Shown: piece after piece, positions 15,756-23,446 of the stretch | How the letters are laid out: each line of letters opens with the position of its first letter | Numbering within the stretch: position 1 is the stretch's first letter | From: a virus | DNA length: 36,160 nucleotides | Direction: 5' to 3' (one strand) | Virus record (IMG/VR): IMGVR_UViG_3300030012_000361 | Location: 1-36,160 of that record | Notes under the pieces: model-generated | What the model was told of the DNA's origin: nothing | The model's input: the letters and a program-made list of their open reading frames with translations, nothing else | The model's database searches: none | Translations under genes and position numbers: made by a program

Positions 15756-15910
15756 TATTTCTCAGCTACAATTTGTAATTTATTAGAATGAATCTTCTTT
15801 ATCTGGCCAGTCTCCTCGTCCATAAAAAGAATGATCTTTTTGTTCAGCTTACTACGGCCATAATATTGGCCGTAGATAGCTTGATTCTTTACCTTGAGTC
15901 TCCAAGCCAT
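15755..15910 (-). CDS. small basic hypothetical protein
   Basis: 51 aa. Its ATG overlaps the TAA of the 322-aa gene (TAATG), so translation is coupled. The sequence is basic and beta-like (AWRLKVKNQAIYGQYYGRSK, then KKIILFMDEETGQIKKIHS), resembling a small SH3-like or ribbon fold. Its stop codon ends at 15755, touching the operator of the repressor promoter. No family is recognised. The overlap and intact frame support it as a real gene. Confidence 0.65.
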   Translation of the reverse strand: MAWRLKVKNQAIYGQYYGRSKLNKKIILFMDEETGQIKKIHSNKLQIVAEK

Positions 15911-16878
15911 TATGACTTCTCCTCTTGTACTAGCTCACAAGCATACTCGTAAGCTGACTTCCATGAATCCAAAGTCCACTCTCTGTCCTCTCGGTCTCTG
16001 TCCCAGTCATATTCTTTTCTATTATCAAGAACATCAATGACTGTTGTCCAAGTGTAGAAATCGTCTCGCTCAATATTCAGCCATTCAATCTCTTCTACTA
16101 AGGACATACACTTCTGTTTATAACTCTGCGTCTTAGCTTTGAGAACATACTTAGCAGCAAGTCTTTCCGAAGAATAATCTCTTTCATACTTGGCAATCTT
16201 TTTCTGGTCTCTTGCTATTCTTCTCTCAGCAGACTTAACAGCGCTTGTATATTTTCTAAGCAGTCTTTCATTGTTGGCCAATCTACTTTTAGCAGCCTTG
16301 TAGTTTTCAGCAACTTGATTGACAACTTTGACTTGGTCTTTCAGAGCGTCTTGCAAATCTTTCTCTTCTTGGACCAATCTGTTTGAAGTTTCTACATAAC
16401 CTTTTTCTATACAGTACTTAGTAAGTCTCAGCTCAATGACAGCATGTTCTGCGCAGTGAGGTCTGAGGTCTGGATTCTTTACAGCATGAATGTAATGACC
16501 AAGGTCATGTATCATTTCGGCCCAACCGAAATCTGTATTCAATCTGTAATGGCCATTGTAGTTTCTTTTGTTGAATGGATTAGCACCACCAACAAAGACA
16601 CCCCATGAGTTAGAGCTACCACCGACTTCCTCAATAGGCTTACCTTTGATTCTTCGGTTATAGAGTTCATTACCCATGGCCATTCTCATGGCATTAAAAA
16701 AGAACTTCTTAGCTGTACCAAAGTCCACCTTCTCAAGCGAACTTTCATAACGAGGATTAACCTCTCCGTCAATGGTCCTTGGCTGCTTACGAATTTTGTT
16801 AGCAGGTGTGACACCATTGTCTTCCCATAACGAGTCTAGTTTTTTATAAAGCTCTAGTGCTTCTTGCGATGTTTTCAT
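15910..16878 (-). CDS. unknown protein with HDLGHYIH motif and coiled coil
   Basis: 322 aa, with an AGGAGA ribosome site and its own operator-controlled promoter. Residues about 75-150 are conserved-looking, with clustered potential metal ligands: WAEMIHDLGHYIHAVKN followed by RPHCAEHAVIEL, reminiscent of metal-dependent hydrolase or zincin-like sites but not the standard HExxH. Residues about 165-270 form a long charged coiled coil; the C-terminus is rich in Trp, Asp and Arg. The product is not recognised. The early, repressor-controlled position suggests a host-takeover or anti-host-defence role, which is inference. Confidence 0.75.
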   Translation of the reverse strand: MKTSQEALELYKKLDSLWEDNGVTPANKIRKQPRTIDGEVNPRYESSLEKVDFGTAKKFFFNAMRMAMGNELYNRRIKGKPIEEVGGSSNSWGVFVGGANPFNKRNYNGHYRLNTDFGWAEMIHDLGHYIHAVKNPDLRPHCAEHAVIELRLTKYCIEKGYVETSNRLVQEEKDLQDALKDQVKVVNQVAENYKAAKSRLANNERLLRKYTSAVKSAERRIARDQKKIAKYERDYSSERLAAKYVLKAKTQSYKQKCMSLVEEIEWLNIERDDFYTWTTVIDVLDNRKEYDWDRDREDREWTLDSWKSAYEYACELVQEEKS

Positions 16879-16915
16879 ATTTATCTTCTCCTATATTTAT
16901 TTAACATACACATCC

Positions 16916-16946
16916 ATTGTACCAGAACTAGTTATTATTGCAACTA
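16916..16946 (-). promoter_or_regulatory. promoter and operator B
   Basis: Minus strand: -35 TTGCAA (16943-16938), 16 bp, -10 TACAAT (16921-16916). The operator at 16929-16946 has perfect arms TAGTT-N8-AACTA on the plus strand. It drives the 322-aa gene and the 51-aa gene. The upstream HNH gene ends at 16954, eight bases before the operator. Confidence 0.72.
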
Positions 16947-16953
16947 TTAATTA

Positions 16954-17298
16954 TTAGAAGGGTAGGTCGCCATCTTGGTCTATGTAAAATTTTGCACCTT
17001 CATATTGAGCTTGTGCATATTTTTTTCCAAGGTCTGGGTCTAGGCCGTGAGCTTCAAAAAGATTCTTCTCAGTGCCGTGTTTTGTATGCAGCTCCATGTG
17101 ACACTTCATACACAAAGGTATGCAATTCTGGTCACCAGAACGCATAGAAGCTCCTCTAACGCCATCCCAAGGTTTAAGTAGATGGTGAGCTTGGGTTGGA
17201 CCAGAACACTGACTAGGGCCATTCTTTTGGCCTATAAGACATGCCAGACTTTGAATGAATCTGACATGTCTCTTATCTCTGTATTGTTTATTAGCCAT
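16954..17298 (-). CDS. HNH-type protein, DUF968/Ref-like
   Basis: 114 aa. 'RHVRFIQSLACLIGQ' and 'CSGPTQAHHLLKPWDGVRG', then 'DQNCIPLCMKCHMELHTKHG', give the HH...D..PLC..CH...H pattern of HNH/Ref-type recombination nucleases. It closes the recombination operon, with ATG overlapping the previous TAA. The last residues, IDQDGDLPF, closely resemble the acidic C-terminal tip of bacterial single-strand-binding protein (DDDIPF). That tip recruits repair enzymes. Confidence 0.82.
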   Translation of the reverse strand: MANKQYRDKRHVRFIQSLACLIGQKNGPSQCSGPTQAHHLLKPWDGVRGASMRSGDQNCIPLCMKCHMELHTKHGTEKNLFEAHGLDPDLGKKYAQAQYEGAKFYIDQDGDLPF

Positions 17299-17801
17299 TA
17301 AAACTTTGGCTTGAAATCATCTACAGGTTGCTCTGGTTCTACATTGGTTTCAGCTACATCATCTACCAATTCAAATCCAAGACTTGAATATGGCCTACCT
17401 GCAGCAGACTCCTTGGCCCAGATACCAAGTTTATATATTAGAGGTACATCATATTTAGTAAGGCCCTCATATATCGCTCTGACTTTTTCATTCTCCTCTG
17501 CAAGAGATTTAAGATCGTTCATATATCTTTTATAGTCATCGTTCCTTACTAGTGGCATTGTGACTTTACCACCCATATCTGGACTGGCTTCACTCTTCTT
17601 GTTTTCTGGTGCATTGTAATGTAGCAGTCCCATTGAAACTAACATTTCATATTGGGTCTGGCCTTCATTATTTTTTTTCTCGCACACCATGCCATAATAT
17701 TTTTTACCATCTAAATGGAATGTACCCTTTCTCAGAATCTTTGCGTCTGGGTCAGAGAACATAGCTCCATAGTTATCATTATCAAAAGATTTATCTTCCA
17801 T
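17298..17801 (-). CDS. hypothetical protein, possible ssDNA-binding protein
   Basis: 167 aa between the winged-helix and HNH genes. The N-terminal two thirds could be beta-barrel-like (KGTFHLDGKKYYGMVCEKKN, then a methionine-rich strand); the C-terminus is acidic and ends in aromatic/basic residues (EPEQPVDDFKPKF). This general plan, with ERF and exonuclease neighbours, fits a single-strand DNA-binding protein, but no OB-fold signature was seen. Confidence 0.6.
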   Translation of the reverse strand: MEDKSFDNDNYGAMFSDPDAKILRKGTFHLDGKKYYGMVCEKKNNEGQTQYEMLVSMGLLHYNAPENKKSEASPDMGGKVTMPLVRNDDYKRYMNDLKSLAEENEKVRAIYEGLTKYDVPLIYKLGIWAKESAAGRPYSSLGFELVDDVAETNVEPEQPVDDFKPKF

Positions 17802-17804
17802 AAT

Positions 17805-18065
17805 TTACTCCGTTATAAGTTTATATTCATAGCCTTTTCCACCTGCAATTCGTCTACTGACTAAGACCTCTTTGTCCATAGGCAAGTTATATTTTATTCT
17901 ACAATAATCCTTGCGCATATTTCTGGTCGCAGCAGCAATAGAGTTTTCGCCATAGAAAGTGCCAGTGTTATTTTTGATGACTCGCTGTAAATCCCAATAG
18001 GTCCAGTAATGTCCGTTCCTCATTGTGAGAAATACAGCGTCATCCAGTGTTAGCTTCTTAGCCAT
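17805..18065 (-). CDS. winged-helix DNA-binding protein
   Basis: 86 aa. The pattern DDAVFLTMRNGHYWTYWDLQ, SIAAATRNMRKD and VSRRIAGGKGYEYKLI reads as helix-helix-recognition helix-wing, as in phage winged-helix proteins of recombination clusters. The ATG overlaps the TAA of the ERF gene. It probably assists the ERF/nuclease pair or regulates the operon. No exact family is claimed. Confidence 0.7.
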   Translation of the reverse strand: MAKKLTLDDAVFLTMRNGHYWTYWDLQRVIKNNTGTFYGENSIAAATRNMRKDYCRIKYNLPMDKEVLVSRRIAGGKGYEYKLITE

Positions 18066-18532
18066 TAGAACTTCTTAGGACTTTCCTCTGCGTCCTTGAC
18101 TGTTGTCTTTGGTTGAACTTTCTTAGCTTGATTATGCTCTTCAAGTCTAGCTGCTACTGCAGCATTACCATCATCATCGTCAGTAGTTCCAACACCAGTG
18201 GCCAACATTAAGCTATAGCGTCTTGCATAGCTAAGTGCTGAACCGAAGCCGTGAGGATTATTCTTTGGCGCAGGAATGTAGACTCTACCATTACTGATTG
18301 AGCCACCATGGCCATAAAGAATTGTCTCAACAACAACACCAGTATCATGCTCTGATACTACTTGGTGAAAGTAGATACCATTCTTGTTCAATGGTTCTTT
18401 CACTGCAAGTAGAACAGCATTAAGTGTGGCATAGCCACTATTGAAAGCAGGGTTCTTTGCGTCCTTAGACACGCTCTCAATTTCGGTTTGCGCTTTGATT
18501 AGCGCAGTTATCAATTCATTATTTATCTTCAT
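18065..18532 (-). CDS. ERF-family single-strand annealing protein
   Basis: 155 aa. The family core is clear: LITALIKAQTEIESVSKDAK, 'NSGYATLNAVLLAVKEPLNKNGI', then HGFGSALSYARRYSLMLATG followed by TTDDDDGNAA. ERF proteins bind single-stranded DNA and anneal complementary strands during phage recombination. The C-terminal 30 residues are a charged, disordered tail. It lies directly after the PD-(D/E)XK nuclease gene, the usual exonuclease and annealase pair. Confidence 0.92.
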   Translation of the reverse strand: MKINNELITALIKAQTEIESVSKDAKNPAFNSGYATLNAVLLAVKEPLNKNGIYFHQVVSEHDTGVVVETILYGHGGSISNGRVYIPAPKNNPHGFGSALSYARRYSLMLATGVGTTDDDDGNAAVAARLEEHNQAKKVQPKTTVKDAEESPKKF

Positions 18533-18541
18533 TTTATACTC

Positions 18542-19336
18542 CTATATATTTATAAATAATTTCTTTGCTCCTTCTATTTCAGTAGGAGACCAGAAGTTCA
18601 TAAAGTTATCATTACTCAAGTTTGGCTCAAGACATGATAGTCTACAGACTTCTGTTATATCGTCAGATAGAGAGAGCAGACGCTCCATCTTTCTAACAAT
18701 TCGGTATATGTCCTCAATGTGTTGGTCCACATTGGGAACTTCAAAACTTATGATGTCGGCTTTTGTAGATGTCATATATACATAATCTACTATTGGTGTC
18801 TTACCAGTAGCCAACGAGTAGAAAGACAACTGTCTTCCGTAAAAATCGGAAACCTCTTTAGGTTCTCTACTCGCTGTCTTCAAGTCTCGGACAGAGTCCT
18901 CAAACAAATAATCAATACGGCCCATGATTGGGATAGGAAAGTCATCTATCTGAAACTCTACTTCCTCTTGCATAGCAATAGGCTTACCAAGGCTTCTATA
19001 TCTTTTGATAATCTCTGGCATAAACTTCAAACATTTTTCCTTGTTCTTGTTATGTGCGCTGATAGAGTATTGGTCCTCTGGAAGTTTCATATTTTCAATC
19101 TCATCAAAAATTTCTAGGCCATGAGCAATACATGTCTCTGGTTTCATTCTTAAATTATTGAGAGCTGCGTTCAATATAGACTCTACTGCATTACCATTGG
19201 TAAAAGCAGGTGAGTATTGTTGGTCATAATATCCTGCAGTATTGACGAGCCATTTAGCAGGGTCTCTTACGAATTTATTTATCTGATTGGGACTCAGTCT
19301 TGAAATCCCATGTACTTCAAAAATATTATTTTTCAT
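18542..19336 (-). CDS. PD-(D/E)XK (RecB/Cas4-like) exonuclease
   Basis: 264 aa. Catalytic blocks: MGRIDYLFEDSVRDLKTASRE (the 'D...DxK' strand pair), preceded by a family Glu near MQEEVEF, and FYGRQLSFYSLATGK (the helix with conserved Gln and Tyr). It degrades dsDNA ends to feed the ERF annealing protein. First gene of the minus-strand early operon, with an AGGAGA ribosome site and an operator-controlled promoter upstream. Confidence 0.88.
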   Translation of the reverse strand: MKNNIFEVHGISRLSPNQINKFVRDPAKWLVNTAGYYDQQYSPAFTNGNAVESILNAALNNLRMKPETCIAHGLEIFDEIENMKLPEDQYSISAHNKNKEKCLKFMPEIIKRYRSLGKPIAMQEEVEFQIDDFPIPIMGRIDYLFEDSVRDLKTASREPKEVSDFYGRQLSFYSLATGKTPIVDYVYMTSTKADIISFEVPNVDQHIEDIYRIVRKMERLLSLSDDITEVCRLSCLEPNLSNDNFMNFWSPTEIEGAKKLFINI

Positions 19337-19372
19337 TTTATCTCCTATTTATTTTCAATGTATAGGGTTGTC

Positions 19373-19409
19373 AGTATAAACATTTCTGATATAGTTGCAA
19401 TAGGAACTA
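19373..19409 (-). promoter_or_regulatory. promoter and operator C (recombination operon)
   Basis: Minus strand: -35 TTGCAA (19400-19395), 16 bp, -10 TATACT (19378-19373). The operator TAGTTGCAATAGGAACTA covers 19392-19409 with perfect arms. Because TTGCAA is palindromic and lies between divergent operons, a bound repressor should affect both directions. Confidence 0.75.
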
Positions 19410-19436
19410 GACAAAAAAGTATACTTAATTTATATT
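19408..19436 (+). promoter_or_regulatory. candidate plus-strand early promoter
   Basis: TAGACA-N17-TATATT overlaps the right arm of operator C, but its start site would fall only a few bases before ATG 19446 and would lose the TTGGAG ribosome site. TATACT at 19420, with TTGCAA 19 bp upstream, is the alternative and would keep a short leader. Confidence 0.35.
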
Positions 19437-19445
19437 GGAGACTAC

Positions 19446-20030
19446 ATGAGCATACAGGGATTAAATTGGTGTCTTGAGAACGCAGAGAATTGTGACATGC
19501 CAAGTGAGGTAGCGATCTTATTTCTGCTTTCAAATTATGCAGACGAAAATCAGAGCGCCTATCCAAGTGAAAAATGGTTGGGCCAGAAAGCAAGAATCAG
19601 CGACAGACAAGTCAGACGGATAATCACAAAACTTGTGGACAAAGGGTTAATAACTGTTGAGAAGAGAAGAGGTACTTCTAACAGATATTATTTGTGTATG
19701 GACGCAGAGGTCCAAAAAGGTAGGACACCCACTTCCTCTAATACTAAAGTAGAAACTAAAGATATATATGGGCCAGAGTTCAATGAGTTCTGGAAGAGTT
19801 ATCCACGGAAGGTTGGAAAGTTTCCTGCAGCTAAATCATTTCTAAGAGAATCAAAAAGAGTAGACCCAAAAATTCTAGTACAGAAAGCTAAGTGGTTTGC
19901 AATAGAACAACAGAACACTGAGGAGTGCTTTATCAAACATCCTACAACATGGCTGAACCAGAGATTGTATGATGAGGTAGAGAAACCAAAAATTATAAAT
20001 AAAAAATCCAAGTCATGGATTCAAGGATAG
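19446..20030 (+). CDS. helix-turn-helix replication organiser (phage O-like)
   Basis: 194 aa. Residues about 15-75 are a winged-helix of the 'helix-turn-helix domain 36' kind: VAILFLLSNYADENQSAYPS, LGQKARISDRQVRRIITKLV, GLITVEKRRGTSNRYYL. Residues about 105-175 form a second domain (FNEFWKSYPRKVGK, WFAIEQQNTEE, HPTTWLNQRLYDE), typical of phage replication-initiation proteins. It precedes the primase-helicase by nine bases. It probably binds the origin and loads the helicase. TTGGAG ribosome site. Confidence 0.82.
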   Translation: MSIQGLNWCLENAENCDMPSEVAILFLLSNYADENQSAYPSEKWLGQKARISDRQVRRIITKLVDKGLITVEKRRGTSNRYYLCMDAEVQKGRTPTSSNTKVETKDIYGPEFNEFWKSYPRKVGKFPAAKSFLRESKRVDPKILVQKAKWFAIEQQNTEECFIKHPTTWLNQRLYDEVEKPKIINKKSKSWIQG

Positions 20031-20039
20031 GAGAATAAA

Positions 20040-21749
20040 ATGAGTATGATAGATATTTTATACAATGAGAATATAAAAGTAAGGAGCTACAGTGAGGGTA
20101 GCTACAAAACGAAATGCAGTGCATGTCAGCCACCTCATGATGGAAAAGATAATCCTCTGAGTGTGACTATCCAATCGGACCACGCTGTTTGGAATTGTCA
20201 TCATTGTGGACGCACTGGGACTACTATGCGTGGCAAGACAAATAATTTTGTCTCTCGGCCAAAGAAAGTTTTTATTGCACCGAAGACACCAGAGAATCCT
20301 AAGAAGCCAGAGACATTATATTCTTGGTTTAGCAACAGAGGTATCTCAAAAGAAACAGTAGAAAAAAAAGATATTTATATTGACCAAGAAGTTTGGATAG
20401 CACTTCCATATAAGGATGAGAATAAGGCAACAGTCAATATTAAATACAGAAGTAAATCAAAAAAATTCAAGCAGACTCCTAACGCAAAACGGACTCTCTA
20501 TAATTATGACTTGGCTTATGACCAAGACACTATCATTTTTGTGGAAGGAGAAATGGATGTTCTTAGTCTGTTAGAGGTAGGGTATGAAAATGCTGTATCT
20601 CTACCAGACGGAGCGCCAAAAGAAGCAAAGTTCAATGAGAAAGACGCAAGGTTTACGGCCTTAGAAAATTGTCCACTCAAGGCTAAGAAAGTAATTTTAT
20701 TTACAGACAATGACGAAGCAGGACAAGCTCTACATGCCGAGCTGCTGCATAGGTTCGGTAAGGATATGTGTTGGTTTGTTGAATACCCAAGCGACTGTAA
20801 GGACGCAAATGAGGTCCTTGTAAAGCATGGTCCAATGAGATTAAAGAACATGATAGAAAGCGCAAAGCCTTATCCAGTAGATGGACTCTACAGCGCCAAT
20901 GAATATTATGGCTCAGTCATAGATTTATATAATGGTAATTATGCAAAGCCAGTAGAGATCGGTTATGACGAACTGGACAAAATCTATAAAGTTTTGCGTG
21001 GGACATTCCATGTTATTACTGGTATACCAAACCATGGTAAGTCATCATGGCTTGACCAGATACTTTTGAAACTAAGCAGTGAACATAATTGGAGATATGC
21101 AGTATATTCTCCAGAACATTCTACTGCTATGCACCTAAGAAGATTGGTACAAATGCACTTGCAGAAATCTTTTGACGAAGGATTTGCAAACCGAATGTCA
21201 AGAGACGAACTTCAAGCTGCTCTTGATTGGCTGAATGAAAGATTTTATTTCATTGAAACGCCAGATAGTGTTCCAGATATAGATTACATTTTAGATGTCG
21301 CTAAAAGCTCTGTACTAAAGTATGGCTGCGATGGCCTAGTCATAGACCCATATAATGAAGTCAGCGCTTCTAGGGACGCTTCTAAGCGTGAGGATGAGCA
21401 TATCCGAGACTTTATATCAAAGTGCAAAAGGTTTGCTCGTGTGCATGATGTAGTGGTTTGGATAGTGGCACACCCAACGAAGCAACAAAAGAATAATAAA
21501 GGAGAGTTTGACCCAGTCACGGCCTATGATATTTCTGGCGCAAGTCATTGGAATAATCAGAGTGATTGTATTCTTTCTATCCATAGGATGTTTGAGGATG
21601 ATTCTATACAAGTTCTTACTCGCAAGATTAGAGAACAGGGTTTGTATGGTCAGATTGGTGAAGCAAGGTTTTATTACAATGCTTCAAAGAGAGTGTTTGA
21701 AGAACGAGGTGAACCGACTTTTTCTTACCAAGATATTTATAAAGACTAG
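20040..21749 (+). CDS. primase-helicase (T7 gp4-like)
   Basis: 569 aa. Zinc ribbon Cys26/29 and Cys53/56 (CSAC, CHHC); TOPRIM with Glu169 (VEGEMDV) and Asp223/Asp225 (FTDNDEAG); hexameric DnaB-type helicase with Walker A Lys334 (HGKSSW), Walker B about GLVIDPYNE and sensor WIVAHPTKQ. It makes primers and unwinds the fork. No phage DNA polymerase gene is seen, so host polymerase III is probably used. A good AGGAGA ribosome site precedes ATG 20040. Confidence 0.94.
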   Translation: MSMIDILYNENIKVRSYSEGSYKTKCSACQPPHDGKDNPLSVTIQSDHAVWNCHHCGRTGTTMRGKTNNFVSRPKKVFIAPKTPENPKKPETLYSWFSNRGISKETVEKKDIYIDQEVWIALPYKDENKATVNIKYRSKSKKFKQTPNAKRTLYNYDLAYDQDTIIFVEGEMDVLSLLEVGYENAVSLPDGAPKEAKFNEKDARFTALENCPLKAKKVILFTDNDEAGQALHAELLHRFGKDMCWFVEYPSDCKDANEVLVKHGPMRLKNMIESAKPYPVDGLYSANEYYGSVIDLYNGNYAKPVEIGYDELDKIYKVLRGTFHVITGIPNHGKSSWLDQILLKLSSEHNWRYAVYSPEHSTAMHLRRLVQMHLQKSFDEGFANRMSRDELQAALDWLNERFYFIETPDSVPDIDYILDVAKSSVLKYGCDGLVIDPYNEVSASRDASKREDEHIRDFISKCKRFARVHDVVVWIVAHPTKQQKNNKGEFDPVTAYDISGASHWNNQSDCILSIHRMFEDDSIQVLTRKIREQGLYGQIGEARFYYNASKRVFEERGEPTFSYQDIYKD

Positions 21750-21757
21750 GAGAGACT

Positions 21758-21922
21758 ATGAAACTACATTTTGAAAACAAGAAACCGAACACCCAGACTG
21801 TTCAATTTAGGATTGACCCAGAGACTAATAAAAAGCTGACGGCCCTAAGAAAATATTACAGTGTCAAAAATGGTGAGCTGATAAAACAAATGATTGATTT
21901 GTGCTACAAAGAAATAAAGTAA
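21758..21922 (+). CDS. ribbon-helix-helix-like small protein
   Basis: 54 aa, with an AGGAGA ribosome site eight bases after the primase stop. 'QTVQFRIDPETNKKLTALRK' (strand then helix) and 'VKNGELIKQMIDLCYKEI' (second helix) fit a CopG/Arc-type ribbon-helix-helix dimer. Probably a small DNA-binding regulator. Its stop lies six bases before operator D. Confidence 0.72.
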   Translation: MKLHFENKKPNTQTVQFRIDPETNKKLTALRKYYSVKNGELIKQMIDLCYKEIK

Positions 21923-21927
21923 ATTAG

Positions 21928-21958
21928 TAGTTGTTATTTTAACTATAGTGTGTATAAT
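21928..21958 (+). promoter_or_regulatory. promoter and operator D
   Basis: TAGTT-N8-AACTA (21928-21945) with perfect arms. -35 TTGTTA (21931-21936), 16 bp, -10 TATAAT (21953-21958). Same geometry as A-C but on the plus strand. It controls the operon from 21993 onward, including the second methyltransferase. Confidence 0.72.
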
Positions 21959-21992
21959 AACTAGTGTGAATAAATTGAAAGGAGAAAATAAA

Positions 21993-22250
21993 TTGAAAAT
22001 AACTAGCAAATATATTGGAGAAGATTTTTACGGAGACCATTATCAAGTGGTCATCAACGGCAAAAAGTTCCCAAGAGAGAGAGGATGTAATTATATTATT
22101 ACTCAATACTGGGAAGATAAAAAAGCAAGAGCTGAGGAGTTAGCTGTTGCTGAGTATGAAGGTAAATATGTATCCAGAGGTGGACAGATTTATCAAGATG
22201 AAGAAGCGTATCACCAAGCTATGGAGATACAGGACGAGTTGTACCGATGA
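21993..22250 (+). CDS. hypothetical protein, TTG start
   Basis: 85 aa. The frame opens further upstream, but those bases are the promoter. The TTG at 21993 follows AAAGGAG by eight bases and is the best start. The sequence (FYGDHYQVVINGKKFPRERG, YIITQYWEDKKARAEELAV, GGQIYQDEEAYHQAMEIQ) is alpha/beta and charged. The stop overlaps the next ATG (ATGA). Family unknown. Confidence 0.7.
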   Translation: MKITSKYIGEDFYGDHYQVVINGKKFPRERGCNYIITQYWEDKKARAEELAVAEYEGKYVSRGGQIYQDEEAYHQAMEIQDELYR

Positions 22251-22471
22251 AACATTTTAAAGATCGTGAGTTCAGTTTGTTTAATTATATGTGCGACATA
22301 TTGTTTGAGTTCTACGAAAAGAACGAGCTTGAACATTTATGTGCTGCAGATTCTTTGGCCGTTGGCAATTACAAAAGCACCAAGCAATATTTATTTCTTA
22401 AAAGATTTTGCGATGTTTGGGAGCGTGTTGAATCAAGGGAACATGATAGAAGTTATAAACAAAGATTTTAG
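22247..22471 (+). CDS. hypothetical small protein
   Basis: 74 aa, translationally coupled to the previous gene by ATGA. Helical, aromatic-rich (SLFNYMCDILFEFYEKNELE, LFLKRFCDVWERVE). Its 3' end overlaps the methyltransferase start by 29 bases. Family unknown. Overlaps on both sides support it as real. Confidence 0.6.
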   Translation: MKHFKDREFSLFNYMCDILFEFYEKNELEHLCAADSLAVGNYKSTKQYLFLKRFCDVWERVESREHDRSYKQRF

Positions 22472-23117
22472 AGATTGTGTAATACCAGAAGGACTGGTAA
22501 TTACAGACCCACCTTATAATCAAGGCTATGCCTACAATAAATATAAAGACAAAATAAGCGATGATGATTACATAGAATTGCTATCACACATTCCTACACC
22601 TTGCGTCATCATTCATTATCCAGAAGAAACTATTAACATTCTTCCTAAAGCTATCAAGGCCAAATGTGAGCAGGTAGTTTGTTGGGTATACAACAGCAAT
22701 ACTGGTAAGCAAAGTAGATTGATTTCTTGGTGGGGATGTAAGCCAGATATGTCCAAACTAAAACAGCCATATAAGAATCTCAATGACATTAGAATAATGA
22801 AAAGAATAGCAGACGGAAAAGATGGAGCTAACATCTATGACTGGTGGTACATCAACCAAGTCAAAAATGTTTCCGAGGAAAAGACAGAACATCCATGTCA
22901 GATACCTATGGAGTTGGTATATAAAATTATTATGCTGACTGCAGAGGAAGGTGATTTGATTATAGATGTGTTTGCAGGTAGTGGTACTACAGGTATCGTT
23001 GCTGAAAAACTTGGCCTTAATTCTGTAATGTATGATATTGATTATGAATATTGTCGCATTATGGAAGAAAGAAAAAGGCAAAATTTGAATATCTTTAATA
23101 TAGGAGAAATGAAATGA
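22443..23117 (+). CDS. DNA adenine/cytosine-N4 methyltransferase (beta-class order)
   Basis: 224 aa from ATG 22443. The open frame upstream overlaps another gene and has no conserved content, so this start is preferred. Catalytic ITDPPYNQGYAY (motif IV) comes first and DVFAGSGTTGIVAEKLG (motif I) near the C-terminus, the beta-class order shared with CcrM and M.RsrI types. The middle (WVYNSNTGKQSRLISWWG) is the target-recognition region. Specificity cannot be read off. No restriction enzyme is next to it, so it is an orphan enzyme. ATGA overlap with the next gene. Confidence 0.88.
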   Translation: MIEVINKDFRDCVIPEGLVITDPPYNQGYAYNKYKDKISDDDYIELLSHIPTPCVIIHYPEETINILPKAIKAKCEQVVCWVYNSNTGKQSRLISWWGCKPDMSKLKQPYKNLNDIRIMKRIADGKDGANIYDWWYINQVKNVSEEKTEHPCQIPMELVYKIIMLTAEEGDLIIDVFAGSGTTGIVAEKLGLNSVMYDIDYEYCRIMEERKRQNLNIFNIGEMK

Positions 23118-23446
23118 AAGATAAATTGAATTGTAAAGGCTGCGAAAAAATCATGCAGCTTATGAAAGAAAATGGCTACACGCCAGAACACGGATATGAA
23201 GATGTCATACCTAAGTGTGCTGAGTGTAGACAGGACTATCAGAAATGGCTTGAGGTGAACGCAGAGCCATTGGAAGGATTACCTATGGTCAAAGACGCAG
23301 TGATAGCTCTGGCCACTAAGGGCATAGTAATTAATATGGATGACAGTCTATTTGACATTCTTAATAATCTTAATGGCGATGATAAAGAAATGTTTGCGAC
23401 TGCTCTCAAGTATCCAAAAGGGATACCCTCAAATTTAGTATCATGA
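23114..23446 (+). CDS. hypothetical protein with CxxC pairs
   Basis: 110 aa. Two Cys pairs (CKGCEKI, CAEC) about 27 residues apart suggest a small zinc finger at the N-terminus; the rest is helical. Coupled to neighbours on both sides by 4-base overlaps. Unknown function. Confidence 0.65.
   Translation: MKDKLNCKGCEKIMQLMKENGYTPEHGYEDVIPKCAECRQDYQKWLEVNAEPLEGLPMVKDAVIALATKGIVINMDDSLFDILNNLNGDDKEMFATALKYPKGIPSNLVS

Noticed and set aside
21948-21992. GTG start at 21948 for the hypothetical protein
   Set aside because: It lies upstream of a perfect TATAAT (21953) and so would not be transcribed; TTG 21993 has the ribosome site.
22266-22442. Upstream start for the second methyltransferase
   Set aside because: The extension overlaps a coupled gene in another frame and carries no methyltransferase motif; ATG 22443 begins right before the conserved fold.
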